Position numbers and translations under genes: made by a program. This document shows, one piece after another, positions 9,716 through 19,384 of a stretch of DNA of 64,000 nt. The notes below the pieces were generated by a model. The model was not told the DNA's origin, did not search any database, and saw only the letters and a list, made by a program, of their open reading frames with translations. Where the stretch lies: contig VGHA01000001.1 in the NCBI GenBank assembly GCA_016868375.1, forward strand, positions 1-64,000. Direction: 5' to 3'. This DNA comes from Betaproteobacteria bacterium (GTDB lineage: Bacteria > Pseudomonadota > Gammaproteobacteria > Burkholderiales > Burkholderiaceae_E). Position 1 is the first letter of the stretch. Each line of letters opens with the position of its first letter.

Positions 9716-10618
9716 CTAGCAGCCAACGCAGCGAAAACGCATTCGGCCGCCGGCAGCGCTCTCGACCACACCCGACGTTGGTGACGGAAAATGTGAGGCG
9801 AACAACAGCGTGCCGCTGTCGCACGCGTGGTTGAGCAGCCCTTCACGACACTCGGCCGATTGGGCCGCGTCCTCACAGAAGCGCGACGACCACTGCGGCA
9901 ACGCGATCTGAACCGGCGTGTGGATGACATCCCCGGTGAGCAGGGCCCGCTTCCCCCCGCTCTGCACCGCAATCACGCTGTTGCCCGGTGTGTGACCCGG
10001 TGCGGCATCGATGCGCAGGCCCGCACACACGTCATGTCCAGCGCCAACCAGCTCGGCGCGACCGGCTTCCATAACGGGCAGTACGCTGTCGGCGAACGAC
10101 CCGTGGTTGGTAGCGGGCCCACCCGTTGCGAGCGCCTCCCGATGCGCACGCTCCCAGAATTCATATTCAGCGCGTGAAAACAGATAGCGTGCCCTGGGAA
10201 AGGTCGGTACCCAGCGCCCGTCCCTGAGCACCGTGTTCCAACCCACGTGGTCTGCATGCAGATGCGTGCATAACACCACATCGATATCGGCGGGCGACAG
10301 CCCAAGCGCGGCCAGCTGATCAAGATATGCCGACGACTGCCGCCTGTGCCAGCTCTCACGGTTCGGCCGTTCCTTGTCGTTTCCGACACAGCCATCCACC
10401 AGCACCGTGAGACGACCGGTTCTGATGACGAAACTTTGAAAGCTCATGACGAGGCTGTCATCAGCGGTTAGAAACTGCGGCCGCAACCAGTCATCGGCCT
10501 GCGCGGCTGCGAGGACTGCAGGATCAAAGCCTGGCATCAGCATGGAAGCAGGCGCAAACGCCCCCTCCGACTCCACCACGCGGTCGATCCTGAATTCACC
10601 GAGGGTCTGCGTTACCAT
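9716..10618 (-). CDS. MBL-fold metallo-hydrolase
   Basis: CTHLHADHVGWN; AAPGHTPGNSV; LLTGDVIHTP; start set at MVTQTLGEF. Confidence 0.85.
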   Translation of the reverse strand: MVTQTLGEFRIDRVVESEGAFAPASMLMPGFDPAVLAAAQADDWLRPQFLTADDSLVMSFQSFVIRTGRLTVLVDGCVGNDKERPNRESWHRRQSSAYLDQLAALGLSPADIDVVLCTHLHADHVGWNTVLRDGRWVPTFPRARYLFSRAEYEFWERAHREALATGGPATNHGSFADSVLPVMEAGRAELVGAGHDVCAGLRIDAAPGHTPGNSVIAVQSGGKRALLTGDVIHTPVQIALPQWSSRFCEDAAQSAECREGLLNHACDSGTLLFASHFPSPTSGVVESAAGGRMRFRCVGC

Positions 10619-10699
10619 CAAAGCTCCTTGTTGTTCAATCGTGGCCTGCTGGCGCTGCGCCTGGCACGGGAGGCCGCTTTCATCATTACAGGATGCCTC

Positions 10700-11611
10700 A
10701 TGCATTATCCCTGGTCTGCTGCGCCAACGCGCAAACCGATTCACTGGCCCGATGGCAAGCGCCTCGCGGTCATCATCACCATGAACTGCGAATACTGGGA
10801 TCTGACCAAGCCTGGGTCGGAGCCGTATTACGCCGGTGGACCACCGATGTTGCCCGACCCGTTGCCGGGCAATGTCGCAGACTTCCCGAACTTCACCTGG
10901 CGCGAATACGGCCAACGCGTCGGCGTGTGGCGACTTTTCCGCCTTTTTGAAGAGGCGGGCGTACCGATGTCATTGACGATGAACGCCAAGATGGGGCTTG
11001 AGCGACCCGAGGTGATTCGCTGGGGCCTCGATCGAAACTGGGAAATCGTCGCGCACAACTATGAGCAAGGCGAACTCCTCACGCGCTACACCTTTGACCC
11101 CGCAGCAGAGCGGGAGCTGATCAAGCGCACGCTTGAGGTGTACCAGCAGGTCTGCGGTCGCAAGGCGCGTGGCTGGCTGTCGTCATCGCTACGCAGCACC
11201 CCCAACACGCCAGACATTCTCGCGGAGAATGGGCTGCTGTTTTTCTGCGACTACATGAACGATGATCAGCCGTACCTGATCAACACGCCCTCGGGCCCCA
11301 TCGTGAATGTTCCCTACACCATCGAGGTCAACGACTTCACCTTCTTCCATCGGCGAGCGATGACCACGTGGGATGCGGCGCGCATGTTGAAGGACCAGTT
11401 TGACGAGCTGTATCGGGAAGGCGCTGAGAGCGCACGATTGATGAATATCGGGCTGCACCCGCATGTTTCCGGTCACCCGCACCGGATGCCCTGCTTTCGC
11501 GAGTTTCTCGCCCATGCGAAGAGCCGGTCGGATGTATGGTGGGCCACCCGGGAGCAGGTCGCAGAGTGGTATCTGAAGAACTGCCGCGACCATATCGCGG
11601 GCCAGGGCTGA
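10700..11611 (+). CDS. Polysaccharide deacetylase family protein (second paralogue)
   Basis: MHYPWSAAPTRKPIHWPDGKRLAVIITMNCEYWDL...WEIVAHNYEQGE...GLHPHVSGHPHRM. Confidence 0.85.
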   Translation: MHYPWSAAPTRKPIHWPDGKRLAVIITMNCEYWDLTKPGSEPYYAGGPPMLPDPLPGNVADFPNFTWREYGQRVGVWRLFRLFEEAGVPMSLTMNAKMGLERPEVIRWGLDRNWEIVAHNYEQGELLTRYTFDPAAERELIKRTLEVYQQVCGRKARGWLSSSLRSTPNTPDILAENGLLFFCDYMNDDQPYLINTPSGPIVNVPYTIEVNDFTFFHRRAMTTWDAARMLKDQFDELYREGAESARLMNIGLHPHVSGHPHRMPCFREFLAHAKSRSDVWWATREQVAEWYLKNCRDHIAGQG

Positions 11612-11621
11612 ACAAACAGGA

Positions 11622-11643
11622 CGGGGTCGGTTTCCCGACCCCG
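11622..11643. terminator. Bidirectional stem-loop between convergent genes
   Basis: CGGGGTCGG-tttc-CCGACCCCG, perfect 9-bp stem. Confidence 0.65.
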
Positions 11644-11678
11644 CGTCATCTCCTGCGCCATGCGCAGGAACCCCTTGC

Positions 11679-12854
11679 TTACTTGCAGGAATCCGGCGCG
11701 TGCGTATCCAGCAGCGTGCGCTTCCCGCCCTTGATCTGAATGATGTAGGCGGACAGTTCCGAGTCGCGGTCCCGGTCGAAGCACACCTTACCCGTGACCC
11801 CATCCAGGTCAGTCGCGCGCAGCGCCTCACGAATCGCTGACCGCTCTTCCTTCAGCTTGGCAGCATCGCCTGTAACCTTGGCGCGACGCATCGCATCGGC
11901 ATACGCATACACGATGTCATAGGCCGAAGCGTCAACATGGTGTGCGCCCGATTTGTTGATCCCGCGCTTGCCCGCCTCTTCCAGGAACTTCTTCTCGAAG
12001 GCGCGGGTGCGGTCGTTCAAATCCCACCAGTACCAGGAAACAAAGATTGCGCCCTCGCCATCAGCACCCAGGACTTTCGCAATATCCGGGTCTGCAAAGA
12101 TCTGAGAACCGATCAGCGTGCTGTTGTGACCCTGACGGCGTACTTCCTTCATGACCTTGATGGCGCCCTCAGGAAGGCCAGCAAATGCAACCACTGCCGG
12201 TGTATTGCCCTTGAGCTTGGTGACGTGGGGCGACAGATCGGTCGCGTTCGTCGCAAACCCCTCGGCCGGGATCACCATCTTCCAACCAGACTTTTCAAGG
12301 AGTGACGGCATCCAGCCCGCCAACGCCTTCCCCACGAACTCATCACTGGGAAACATTACCGCTGCTGTTTTCGAGCTGAAACCACCCTTGGTCTCGAGCG
12401 TCTTCAACAAACGCCCGAACTGCTTGCCCTCATCTTCGGTAATCCGAAATGCCCAGTTGCGATCCTTGGTGAGCCCGGGCGCAGAGGCCGCATTGGGAAT
12501 TTGAACGATTTCAAGACGCTCGCCCGCCGCGAACGCCACCTGTGCTTCCTGGCTTGAGAACGGACCGATGATTCCGAGTGCGCGTGCGTCCTGCGCAAAC
12601 TTCTGCGCGGCGACCTGCGCGTTCTTGGCGTCGCTACCGGTATCAAACTTCTCAACCCGCAGCCGCTTGCCGTTGACGCCACCGGCCGCATTGATCTCGG
12701 CCACCGCAATATCAACCGCTACCTCGGTACCGATGGCCACGCCCGCATACCGGCCGGTCTTGGCATGGGTCAGTCCCAGAACAAGATCCTGAGCCGCGAG
12801 TGGCCCCGCTGCAGCGAGCGCGGCAGCCAATACCAATGCTTTAAGCTTCATCAA
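11679..12854 (-). CDS. Branched-chain-amino-acid-type ABC transporter substrate-binding protein
   Basis: Signal peptide; LVLGLTHAKTGRYAGVAIGTEVAVDIAVAEINAAGGVNGKRLRVEKFDTG (LivJ/K fold). Confidence 0.9.
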   Translation of the reverse strand: MMKLKALVLAAALAAAGPLAAQDLVLGLTHAKTGRYAGVAIGTEVAVDIAVAEINAAGGVNGKRLRVEKFDTGSDAKNAQVAAQKFAQDARALGIIGPFSSQEAQVAFAAGERLEIVQIPNAASAPGLTKDRNWAFRITEDEGKQFGRLLKTLETKGGFSSKTAAVMFPSDEFVGKALAGWMPSLLEKSGWKMVIPAEGFATNATDLSPHVTKLKGNTPAVVAFAGLPEGAIKVMKEVRRQGHNSTLIGSQIFADPDIAKVLGADGEGAIFVSWYWWDLNDRTRAFEKKFLEEAGKRGINKSGAHHVDASAYDIVYAYADAMRRAKVTGDAAKLKEERSAIREALRATDLDGVTGKVCFDRDRDSELSAYIIQIKGGKRTLLDTHAPDSCK

Positions 12855-13567
12855 TGTCTCCTTTCAGACGATCCAAGATAAGCAGCAGCGATCCGAGGAT
12901 CGCCAAGAATTTCAGCGGCCGGACCCGACATTACCAGCCGCCCCAATTCAAGCACATACGCGCGACTGGCGCACTGCAGCGCCATCTGCGTGTTCTGTTC
13001 GACCAGCAGCATGCTGAGGCCGTCGCGGTTCAGCTCGCGAATCAGGTCGAACAACGCGCGAACCAACAACGGACTGAGCCCAAGCGAAGGCTCATCGAGC
13101 ATCATCAGACGGGGCCGTGCAAGCAGGGCGCGTCCGATGGCGAGCATCTGCTGCTCACCACCCGACAGCACCGATGCAAACATGTCACGACGGCGCGCAA
13201 GGTTCGGGAAGCGCTCGTAGATTCGGGCGATTTCAGCCGAGACATCGTCGCGCCGCGAGTAAGCCCCCATGAGCAGGTTTTCGTGCACCGTAAGGCTGGT
13301 GAAGATCTGGCGGCCCTCGGGAACCAGCACCATTCCGCGCGACACGCGACTGGCCGCCGACAAACCCAATACCGACTGGCCTTCAAAACGGATTGACCCG
13401 CCGGCGGGCCGAACCAGCCCCTGCACCGAGCGAAGCAGGGAACTTTTGCCTGCGCCGTTTGCGCCCAGCACCGCAACGATTTCACCTGGTTCGACCTTCA
13501 GGTCGAGCTCGCGCACTGCACGCGTGGTGCCGTATCGCACATCCAGCGCATTGACCTCAAGCAGCAT
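12851..13567 (-). CDS. livF: ABC transporter ATP-binding protein, LivF type
   Basis: GANGAGKSSLL; LSGGEQQMLAIGRALLARPRLMMLDEPSLGL; start set at MLLEVNALDVRYG. Confidence 0.9.
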   Translation of the reverse strand: MLLEVNALDVRYGTTRAVRELDLKVEPGEIVAVLGANGAGKSSLLRSVQGLVRPAGGSIRFEGQSVLGLSAASRVSRGMVLVPEGRQIFTSLTVHENLLMGAYSRRDDVSAEIARIYERFPNLARRRDMFASVLSGGEQQMLAIGRALLARPRLMMLDEPSLGLSPLLVRALFDLIRELNRDGLSMLLVEQNTQMALQCASRAYVLELGRLVMSGPAAEILGDPRIAAAYLGSSERRH

Positions 13568-14309
13568 CGGAGACTTCCGACTGACTACCCAGGTAGGCTT
13601 CAAGCACCGCTGGATCTCGACGGACACCCTCGTTGTCGCCGTCGTAAATTTTTCTACCGAAGTTGAGCACCACCACGTGATTACAGAAACTGTGTACAAA
13701 CGGCATGTCGTGCTCAACCACGAGAATGGTGACGCCGCGGTCGGACACACGCTCCAGGAGCAGACGCAACTCATCGGTCTCAGCGCCGTTCAATCCGGCA
13801 GCCGGCTCATCGAGCAGCAGCAGAGACGGTTCGGCAAGCAGCGCTCTGACCACTTCGATTCGCTTCTGAATGCCGTAGGGCAGTTCGGACACCACCATGC
13901 CTTCATACGCGTCGAGCCCGGCATCGGCAAGCGCCGCACGCGCCCTGGAAGTGGCTCGCTTTCCCCAGGCGGCTGCGAGTGGGTGCCGCCGGTGGTGCTC
14001 ACCGAGCATCACATTCTCAACCGCCGACAAATGCGGCATCAGTCGAATGTTCTGGAAGGATCGCGACAGCCCCAACCCGACGCGCCTTGCAGCGGATACG
14101 CCAGCGGCGTCGGTCTCGCCAATCAGGATTCGGCCGGAGTCAGGGATATAGACCCCGCTGATCAGATTGAACACCGTGGTCTTACCGGCACCATTGGGCC
14201 CAATCAACGCCGTCCGGCTTCCCCGGGGAACCGAGAAACTCAGGTCTTCGATCACCTGCAGGCCGCCAAAAGCCTTGCTCACCGAATCGAGTGTCAGGGC
14301 ATCAGCCAT
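13557..14309 (-). CDS. livG: ABC transporter ATP-binding protein, LivG type
   Basis: GPNGAGKTTVFNLISGVYIPDSGRI; GLSRSFQNIRL; LLLDEPAAGLN. Confidence 0.9.
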   Translation of the reverse strand: MADALTLDSVSKAFGGLQVIEDLSFSVPRGSRTALIGPNGAGKTTVFNLISGVYIPDSGRILIGETDAAGVSAARRVGLGLSRSFQNIRLMPHLSAVENVMLGEHHRRHPLAAAWGKRATSRARAALADAGLDAYEGMVVSELPYGIQKRIEVVRALLAEPSLLLLDEPAAGLNGAETDELRLLLERVSDRGVTILVVEHDMPFVHSFCNHVVVLNFGRKIYDGDNEGVRRDPAVLEAYLGSQSEVSDAA

Positions 14310-15180
14310 GCTGGGCTCCAGCGCTCGGGCGACGGAATAATCGTTCGATCATTGTCCGGGTAATCAGGCCCTGCGGTCGCAATACCATCAGGAGCACAAC
14401 CGCGACACCGAACACAATGAAACGACCTGATTCAAGCGACTTGAGCGACGGATCGAGCGACGCCACATGACGGAGCAGTTCCGGAACCAGCGTGAAAAAC
14501 AGCGCGCCCGACACGGGCCCCCAGACAGTTTGCGTCCCCCCCATCAGCACGTACAGCAGCACATAGATGCTGAACAGCACCCCCGTGCCCTGCACATCAA
14601 TGAAGTTGAACTGATGGACCAGGAGCGCTCCGCCCACACCGCCTACAAAACCGCCCAAGGTGAACGCTGCGACCTGTGTCGCTCGCAGATCGACGCCAAA
14701 CAGTCGGGCCACGCTCTCATCGTCATGAATCGCTCGAACCGACAGGCCAAACCGCGTCGACATCAACCAGGCAGCGCCCGCCACCACGGCAGCCGCCACC
14801 GCCACCACTGCGGCGAGTCCGGGCCATGCGATGACCGACAACCCCGCCGCGCCGCCAAGCCCCGGCCAATTGAGCAACACCCCGCCCACCACTTCGGCAA
14901 ATGCAAAAGTGGCCAGCACCATGTACACGCCGCGCGTTCTAAGAATGGGGAAGGACACTGCAAAGGCGATCACCGCCGCAAGCAGTCCGCCCGCGGGCAC
15001 CGCCAGCCACAGCGAAGCCCCATGAAGGGATGTGAGCGCACCGGCCGTATAGGCCCCCACCAGCACGAAGCCCGCCGAGCCCAGATTAAGCAGACCGGCG
15101 GCAGCGGGAAGGTAAACCGAGTACGCGATGATGATGTTGATCGCCAGTACCGCGATCAGTCCTTCAAGGTAACCGCTCAT
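14302..15180 (-). CDS. livM: Branched-chain-type ABC transporter permease, LivM type
   Basis: Polytopic; GLSVRAIHDDESVARLFGVDL..KVAAFTLGG-like region; Liv gene order. Confidence 0.9.
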   Translation of the reverse strand: MSGYLEGLIAVLAINIIIAYSVYLPAAAGLLNLGSAGFVLVGAYTAGALTSLHGASLWLAVPAGGLLAAVIAFAVSFPILRTRGVYMVLATFAFAEVVGGVLLNWPGLGGAAGLSVIAWPGLAAVVAVAAAVVAGAAWLMSTRFGLSVRAIHDDESVARLFGVDLRATQVAAFTLGGFVGGVGGALLVHQFNFIDVQGTGVLFSIYVLLYVLMGGTQTVWGPVSGALFFTLVPELLRHVASLDPSLKSLESGRFIVFGVAVVLLMVLRPQGLITRTMIERLFRRPSAGAQHG

Positions 15181-16103
15181 CAGAACTTACCTTTACCGAT
15201 GCGAGAAGCGCCGAACAGGCCCGAGGGCCGGAACACCAGAATCAGCAGCAACAGCCCCCAGACTGGAATCTTTTCGATCTCGGCGCCGAAAATACTGATG
15301 GCCAGCACTTTGACCAGACCCACCAGCAGGCCCCCCGCGATAGCTCCCCAGACATTGCCCAACCCGCCCAGCACCATGCCAGCAATTGCGTCGGTGGCTA
15401 TCGCATCGCCCATGAACGGGGTCACGACGCCGTAGCTGACCGCGTACAGAATGCCCGCGAGCGCCGACAGCACACCGGTAATCACGAACACCAGCGGAAC
15501 CACGCGCTGGACCTCTACACCCATCAGGGTGGAGGCGTCCGGGTTCTCGGCGATCGCGCGCAGGGCCCGTCCGATTCGGGTGCGATTCAATAGCGTCTGC
15601 AGCGCCGCGACCAGCGTGATCGCCAAGGCCAGCGAAAACAGCTGCGGGAGGCCGATTACAAAACCAGCCACGTTCAGGTCGGTGTTGCGAAACGGAAGCT
15701 CGAAGCGCTGCGGGTCTCCGCCCCATAGCGTCATGGCGAGATGCTCGAAAACGATCAGAAATCCCAGTGAACTGACCAGCGGCAGCGCATGTTCGGTGGC
15801 ATCGCCGTAGCGCGTTTTCATGTACCGATACGTGAACCGCTCAATGAGAAGCGACGCAAGAACCGCAGCCAGCACACCGACAGCAATCGCTGGAACCCAA
15901 TGCAATCCGAGTGCCAGGGGATGCGCGCCTGGCGATATCAAGGCCCAGGCGAGCATGGCCGCCACCATGAACAAGGCGGGGATTGTGAAGTTGAGGAAGT
16001 TGAGCATGCCGATCGTGAGCGTGAAGGCCACGGCGACAAACGCAAGAATGCCCCCCAGCATCAATCCATTGATGATTTGCTGGATCAGTTGCATGGCATC
16101 CAT
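15180..16103 (-). CDS. livH: Branched-chain-type ABC transporter permease, LivH type
   Basis: QQIINGLMLGGILAFVAVAFTLTIGMLNFLNF; RIGRALRAIAENPDASTLMGV. Confidence 0.9.
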   Translation of the reverse strand: MDAMQLIQQIINGLMLGGILAFVAVAFTLTIGMLNFLNFTIPALFMVAAMLAWALISPGAHPLALGLHWVPAIAVGVLAAVLASLLIERFTYRYMKTRYGDATEHALPLVSSLGFLIVFEHLAMTLWGGDPQRFELPFRNTDLNVAGFVIGLPQLFSLALAITLVAALQTLLNRTRIGRALRAIAENPDASTLMGVEVQRVVPLVFVITGVLSALAGILYAVSYGVVTPFMGDAIATDAIAGMVLGGLGNVWGAIAGGLLVGLVKVLAISIFGAEIEKIPVWGLLLLILVFRPSGLFGASRIGKGKF

Positions 16104-16128
16104 CAGATTGGTTGGCGTGTGAAAGACA

Positions 16129-17331
16129 TCATTGGAGGGAGTCCGACGCGCAGTGCGCTGGCGCTATTTGCCGTGCGGCTAATCGGCGGTTGACCGCTGG
16201 CATCACCTCAGTGGCCAGCAGCTTCATTGAACGCATCCAGCCCTCGCGCCAACCTGGATCCGAATAGTCGTAGCCAAGCTGAAGCAGCGATCCAAATCCC
16301 CCGGTGATCTCGTGGTGCTCAAGCACCATCTCGACAACCTGATCGGGCGTGCCGACATACCACGACCGATGTTCGATCATTGACGCAGCATCGCCCGATG
16401 ACTCTTTTGGCGCAGCGGGCCGTTTGAAGAGATCAAGCGAACCCGACCGGGCGATCGTCTTCATGAAGTGCCTGTTCCAGAACTGCCCCATGCAGCCGTC
16501 TTCGGAAGCGCGCCGGGCCTCTGATTCAGTTTCGGCCACATAGATGTCGCGGATGTGGCGCCAGCGGGCTCGAGAGGGTGACCGTCCGGAAGACTGCGCG
16601 CCTTCGCAGATGCCTGCCCAGTGGAGCGACATATGCTCGGGCGCAACATGAAACGATAAGGGGATGTAACCGCGCTCGCCCGCGATCCGCATCGAGGCCG
16701 AACGCGGCATGAACCCGGCAAATGCGATTCGCGACGTCGGGTCAGCGTAGGGCTCGATGTGCCACTGGTAGCGCTCGTCATAGGCGGGTTTATGAACCTG
16801 CCAGAACTGGCCATCAAACCGGTCTGGTCCGCCCGGCTTCCAGCAGTCAAGGATGATTTGAAGCGCCTCGCGGGCCATCGCACTGTGCTGGTCGGCGCGC
16901 GGATCAACACCGTACAACTGAAAATCTGTGCCGGTTCCACCAGAGCCAAATCCGAATAACAGTCGGCCCCGCGCCAGATGATCGAGCTGTGCGAGTTCAA
17001 GCGCCAAACGCACCGGATGCGCGTTGTAGAGCACCTCAACGCCGGTGCCCAGGCGAATCTGCGAGGTATGCCCCAGCGCGCGGGCAATCACCTGCTGAGG
17101 CGACGCGATCGGCTCCCAGGGCGTCGTGAAGTGCTGACCGATCCAGGCCTCGGAATATCCCAACTGATCGGCCATGCAGAGAACCTCATGGTTCCAATCC
17201 AGCGCATCAGACAGCGAACGCCCCGGCAGGCTGGCTGGCATCAAAAACATGCCAAGGGATACAGGGGGCTGCTCGACCAGCGAAGCTGGGGCATCAGGCT
17301 GCAGCAGTGGTTGAACGATGTCGGGTTTCAT
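16129..17331 (-). CDS. LLM class flavin-dependent oxidoreductase
   Basis: WNHEVLCMADQLGYSEAWIGQHFT; IRLGTGVEVLYNAHPVRLALELAQLDHLARGRLLFGFGSG. Confidence 0.85.
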   Translation of the reverse strand: MKPDIVQPLLQPDAPASLVEQPPVSLGMFLMPASLPGRSLSDALDWNHEVLCMADQLGYSEAWIGQHFTTPWEPIASPQQVIARALGHTSQIRLGTGVEVLYNAHPVRLALELAQLDHLARGRLLFGFGSGGTGTDFQLYGVDPRADQHSAMAREALQIILDCWKPGGPDRFDGQFWQVHKPAYDERYQWHIEPYADPTSRIAFAGFMPRSASMRIAGERGYIPLSFHVAPEHMSLHWAGICEGAQSSGRSPSRARWRHIRDIYVAETESEARRASEDGCMGQFWNRHFMKTIARSGSLDLFKRPAAPKESSGDAASMIEHRSWYVGTPDQVVEMVLEHHEITGGFGSLLQLGYDYSDPGWREGWMRSMKLLATEVMPAVNRRLAARQIAPAHCASDSLQ

Positions 17332-17536
17332 GCAGGGCGGCAGGCTTACGGAGCTCTGGTGTCAAAGTCAAAGCGCGCGGAGTCTACCTGCAAACGCTGC
17401 AAGTCCTCCGACCGGATCAACCCTGTTGTTTGTCGATCCTCTGGCGGATCATCGCGGCGCAGGCGAGAATGTCATTGGATTCCCTTAGAAACGATTGGGT
17501 CTTGAGACATTTCGAATCAGGAAAACCCTCATCTGG

Positions 17537-17572
17537 TGTGCCCCGGGCACAGGTATTCTTTGGAAACCAAAG
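17537..17572. promoter_or_regulatory. Two adjacent 15-bp inverted repeats upstream of the NMT1-type binding-protein gene (candidate operators)
   Basis: TGTGCCC-c-GGGCACA (17537-17551) and CTTTGG-aaa-CCAAAG (17558-17572); centres 21 bp apart. Confidence 0.4.
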
Positions 17573-17612
17573 TTATAAAAACGATTCACTGCACATCTTC
17601 AAGGAGACAGAA

Positions 17613-18638
17613 ATGACCACATCCAGGCGTGCTTTCAATGTGCGTGCGCTGGCCGCGAGTGTGTGTGTTGCCGCAGCGTCGGGCCTCGGCGCAGCCCCCG
17701 TGATCGCACAGACGCAAGTTCGCGAACTCACCGTCAACGTCTTTCCTGGTGGCTTCAACTGGCCGATCTGGGTCGCGCAAGAACAGGGCTTTTTCGCCAA
17801 GCACGGCCTGAAGATCAACACCATCGACACGCCCAACTCTCGTGCACAGCTAACCGGCCTGATTGAAGGAAAGTTCGATGTCGCCATGACGGCCATCGAC
17901 AACCTGATCGCCTATCGCGAGGGGCAGGGGGGCATCGAGATCGATGCCCGGGAACTGATTGCGGTAATGGGTGCAGATAACGGCTTTCTCCGCCTCACCA
18001 GCGTACCTGAGGTCAAGTCGATCGCTGAACTCAAAGGCAAACAGTTGTCGGTGGATGCGCTTACCACCGGCTACGCTTTCGTTCTGCTTGAAATCATGGC
18101 GCGTAACGGACTGATGCTCGATCGTGACTACACCACGGTATCGGCCGGCGGCGTCATGGGGCGCTACCAGTCGCTGCTCAAAAAAGATCACGCGGCCACC
18201 ATGCTGATCTCACCATTCGAGGTGATGGCCAAGACGCAGGGTTTCAATGTACTGGCGGATGCCGACAGCGCGCTGGGCGACTATCAGGGTCTGGTTGCGG
18301 GGGTTCGTCGCAGCTGGGCGCAGCAAAATTCTCGAGAACTCACCGGCTACATACGAGCTTATCGTGAAGCCTTGAATTGGCTTTACAACCCCGCCAACAA
18401 GCAGGTGGCGCTCGATCTTTTCGTAGGCAAGGTAAAGGGCGCGACACCGCAAAGCGCCGCCACTTCCTACGACGTGCTGCTCCATCCGAAAACGGGCTTT
18501 ACCCGGGACGCAAAGATCAGTGATACCGGGGTTCGCACTGTGATCGCGCTGCGGGAAAAATTCGGAAAGCCGGCCAAGAAAATGCAGTCGATCGAGGCCT
18601 ACTACGACCCCACCTGGTACAACGCGGCGTCGCGCTGA
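17613..18638 (+). CDS. ABC transporter substrate-binding protein, NMT1/THI5/SsuA type
   Basis: Signal peptide; VFPGGFNWPIWVAQEQGFFAKHGLKINTIDTPNSRAQLTGLIEGKFDVAMTAIDN. Confidence 0.85.
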   Translation: MTTSRRAFNVRALAASVCVAAASGLGAAPVIAQTQVRELTVNVFPGGFNWPIWVAQEQGFFAKHGLKINTIDTPNSRAQLTGLIEGKFDVAMTAIDNLIAYREGQGGIEIDARELIAVMGADNGFLRLTSVPEVKSIAELKGKQLSVDALTTGYAFVLLEIMARNGLMLDRDYTTVSAGGVMGRYQSLLKKDHAATMLISPFEVMAKTQGFNVLADADSALGDYQGLVAGVRRSWAQQNSRELTGYIRAYREALNWLYNPANKQVALDLFVGKVKGATPQSAATSYDVLLHPKTGFTRDAKISDTGVRTVIALREKFGKPAKKMQSIEAYYDPTWYNAASR

Positions 18639-18649
18639 GAGTCCTCACC

Positions 18650-19363
18650 ATGAACGACACCCTCGCAGCGCTGCTTGACGATCTGGTGGTCGCGAACAGG
18701 ATCCTTGCAGGCCTTGGCATTGTGGACGGCTTCGGCCATATCAGCGTACGGCATCCCGACCACCCCGAGCGCTTTTTCCTCTCGCGATCACTGGCACCCG
18801 AGCTGGTCACGCGCGATGACATCATGGAGCTTGATCTGGGCGGGTCGCCTGTAACCCCGGATACCCGCAAGCCCTACCTCGAGCGATTCATTCACGGCGA
18901 GATCTACCGCAAACGTCCCGATGTCATTTCGGTCGTGCACAGTCACGCGCCCTCGGTGGTGCCGTTTTCAAACTCTTCCGTCAGGCTGCGGCCGATCTGT
19001 CATATGGGCAGCTTTCTGCCCAACGGCGCGTCGGTGTTTGAGATACGCGAGCGCTTCGGCGCCACCGACATGCTGATCACCAACCCAGCGCAAGGCGAGG
19101 CACTTGCAGAGGTGCTGGCATCGGACACCGTGGTGCTGATGCGCGGCCACGGCTTCTGCAGCGTCGGCCAGACGATTCCGGTTGCAGTGTTCAGGGCGGT
19201 GTACACGCAGAACAACGCCGAGCTCCAAAGTCGTACCCTGGCGCTGGGCGGAGACGTGACCTATCTGTCCGAGGACGAGGCCACCCTGTCCGAGGCCACA
19301 AACCGCGCTGTCATTGATCGCCCCTGGGGTCTCTGGAAGAAACGCTTCGCGCCGACCGCATAG
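18650..19363 (+). CDS. Class II aldolase/adducin family protein
   Basis: GLGIVDGFGHISVRHPDHPERFFLSR; VVHSHAPSVV; LMRGHGFCSVG. Confidence 0.85.
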   Translation: MNDTLAALLDDLVVANRILAGLGIVDGFGHISVRHPDHPERFFLSRSLAPELVTRDDIMELDLGGSPVTPDTRKPYLERFIHGEIYRKRPDVISVVHSHAPSVVPFSNSSVRLRPICHMGSFLPNGASVFEIRERFGATDMLITNPAQGEALAEVLASDTVVLMRGHGFCSVGQTIPVAVFRAVYTQNNAELQSRTLALGGDVTYLSEDEATLSEATNRAVIDRPWGLWKKRFAPTA

Positions 19364-19384
19364 CGTGCAGCGTCCCGCTGCTGG

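Noticed and set aside
14467-15435. 322-aa plus-strand ORF
   Set aside because: Antisense to livM/livH, His/Arg/Gln-rich, no motifs.
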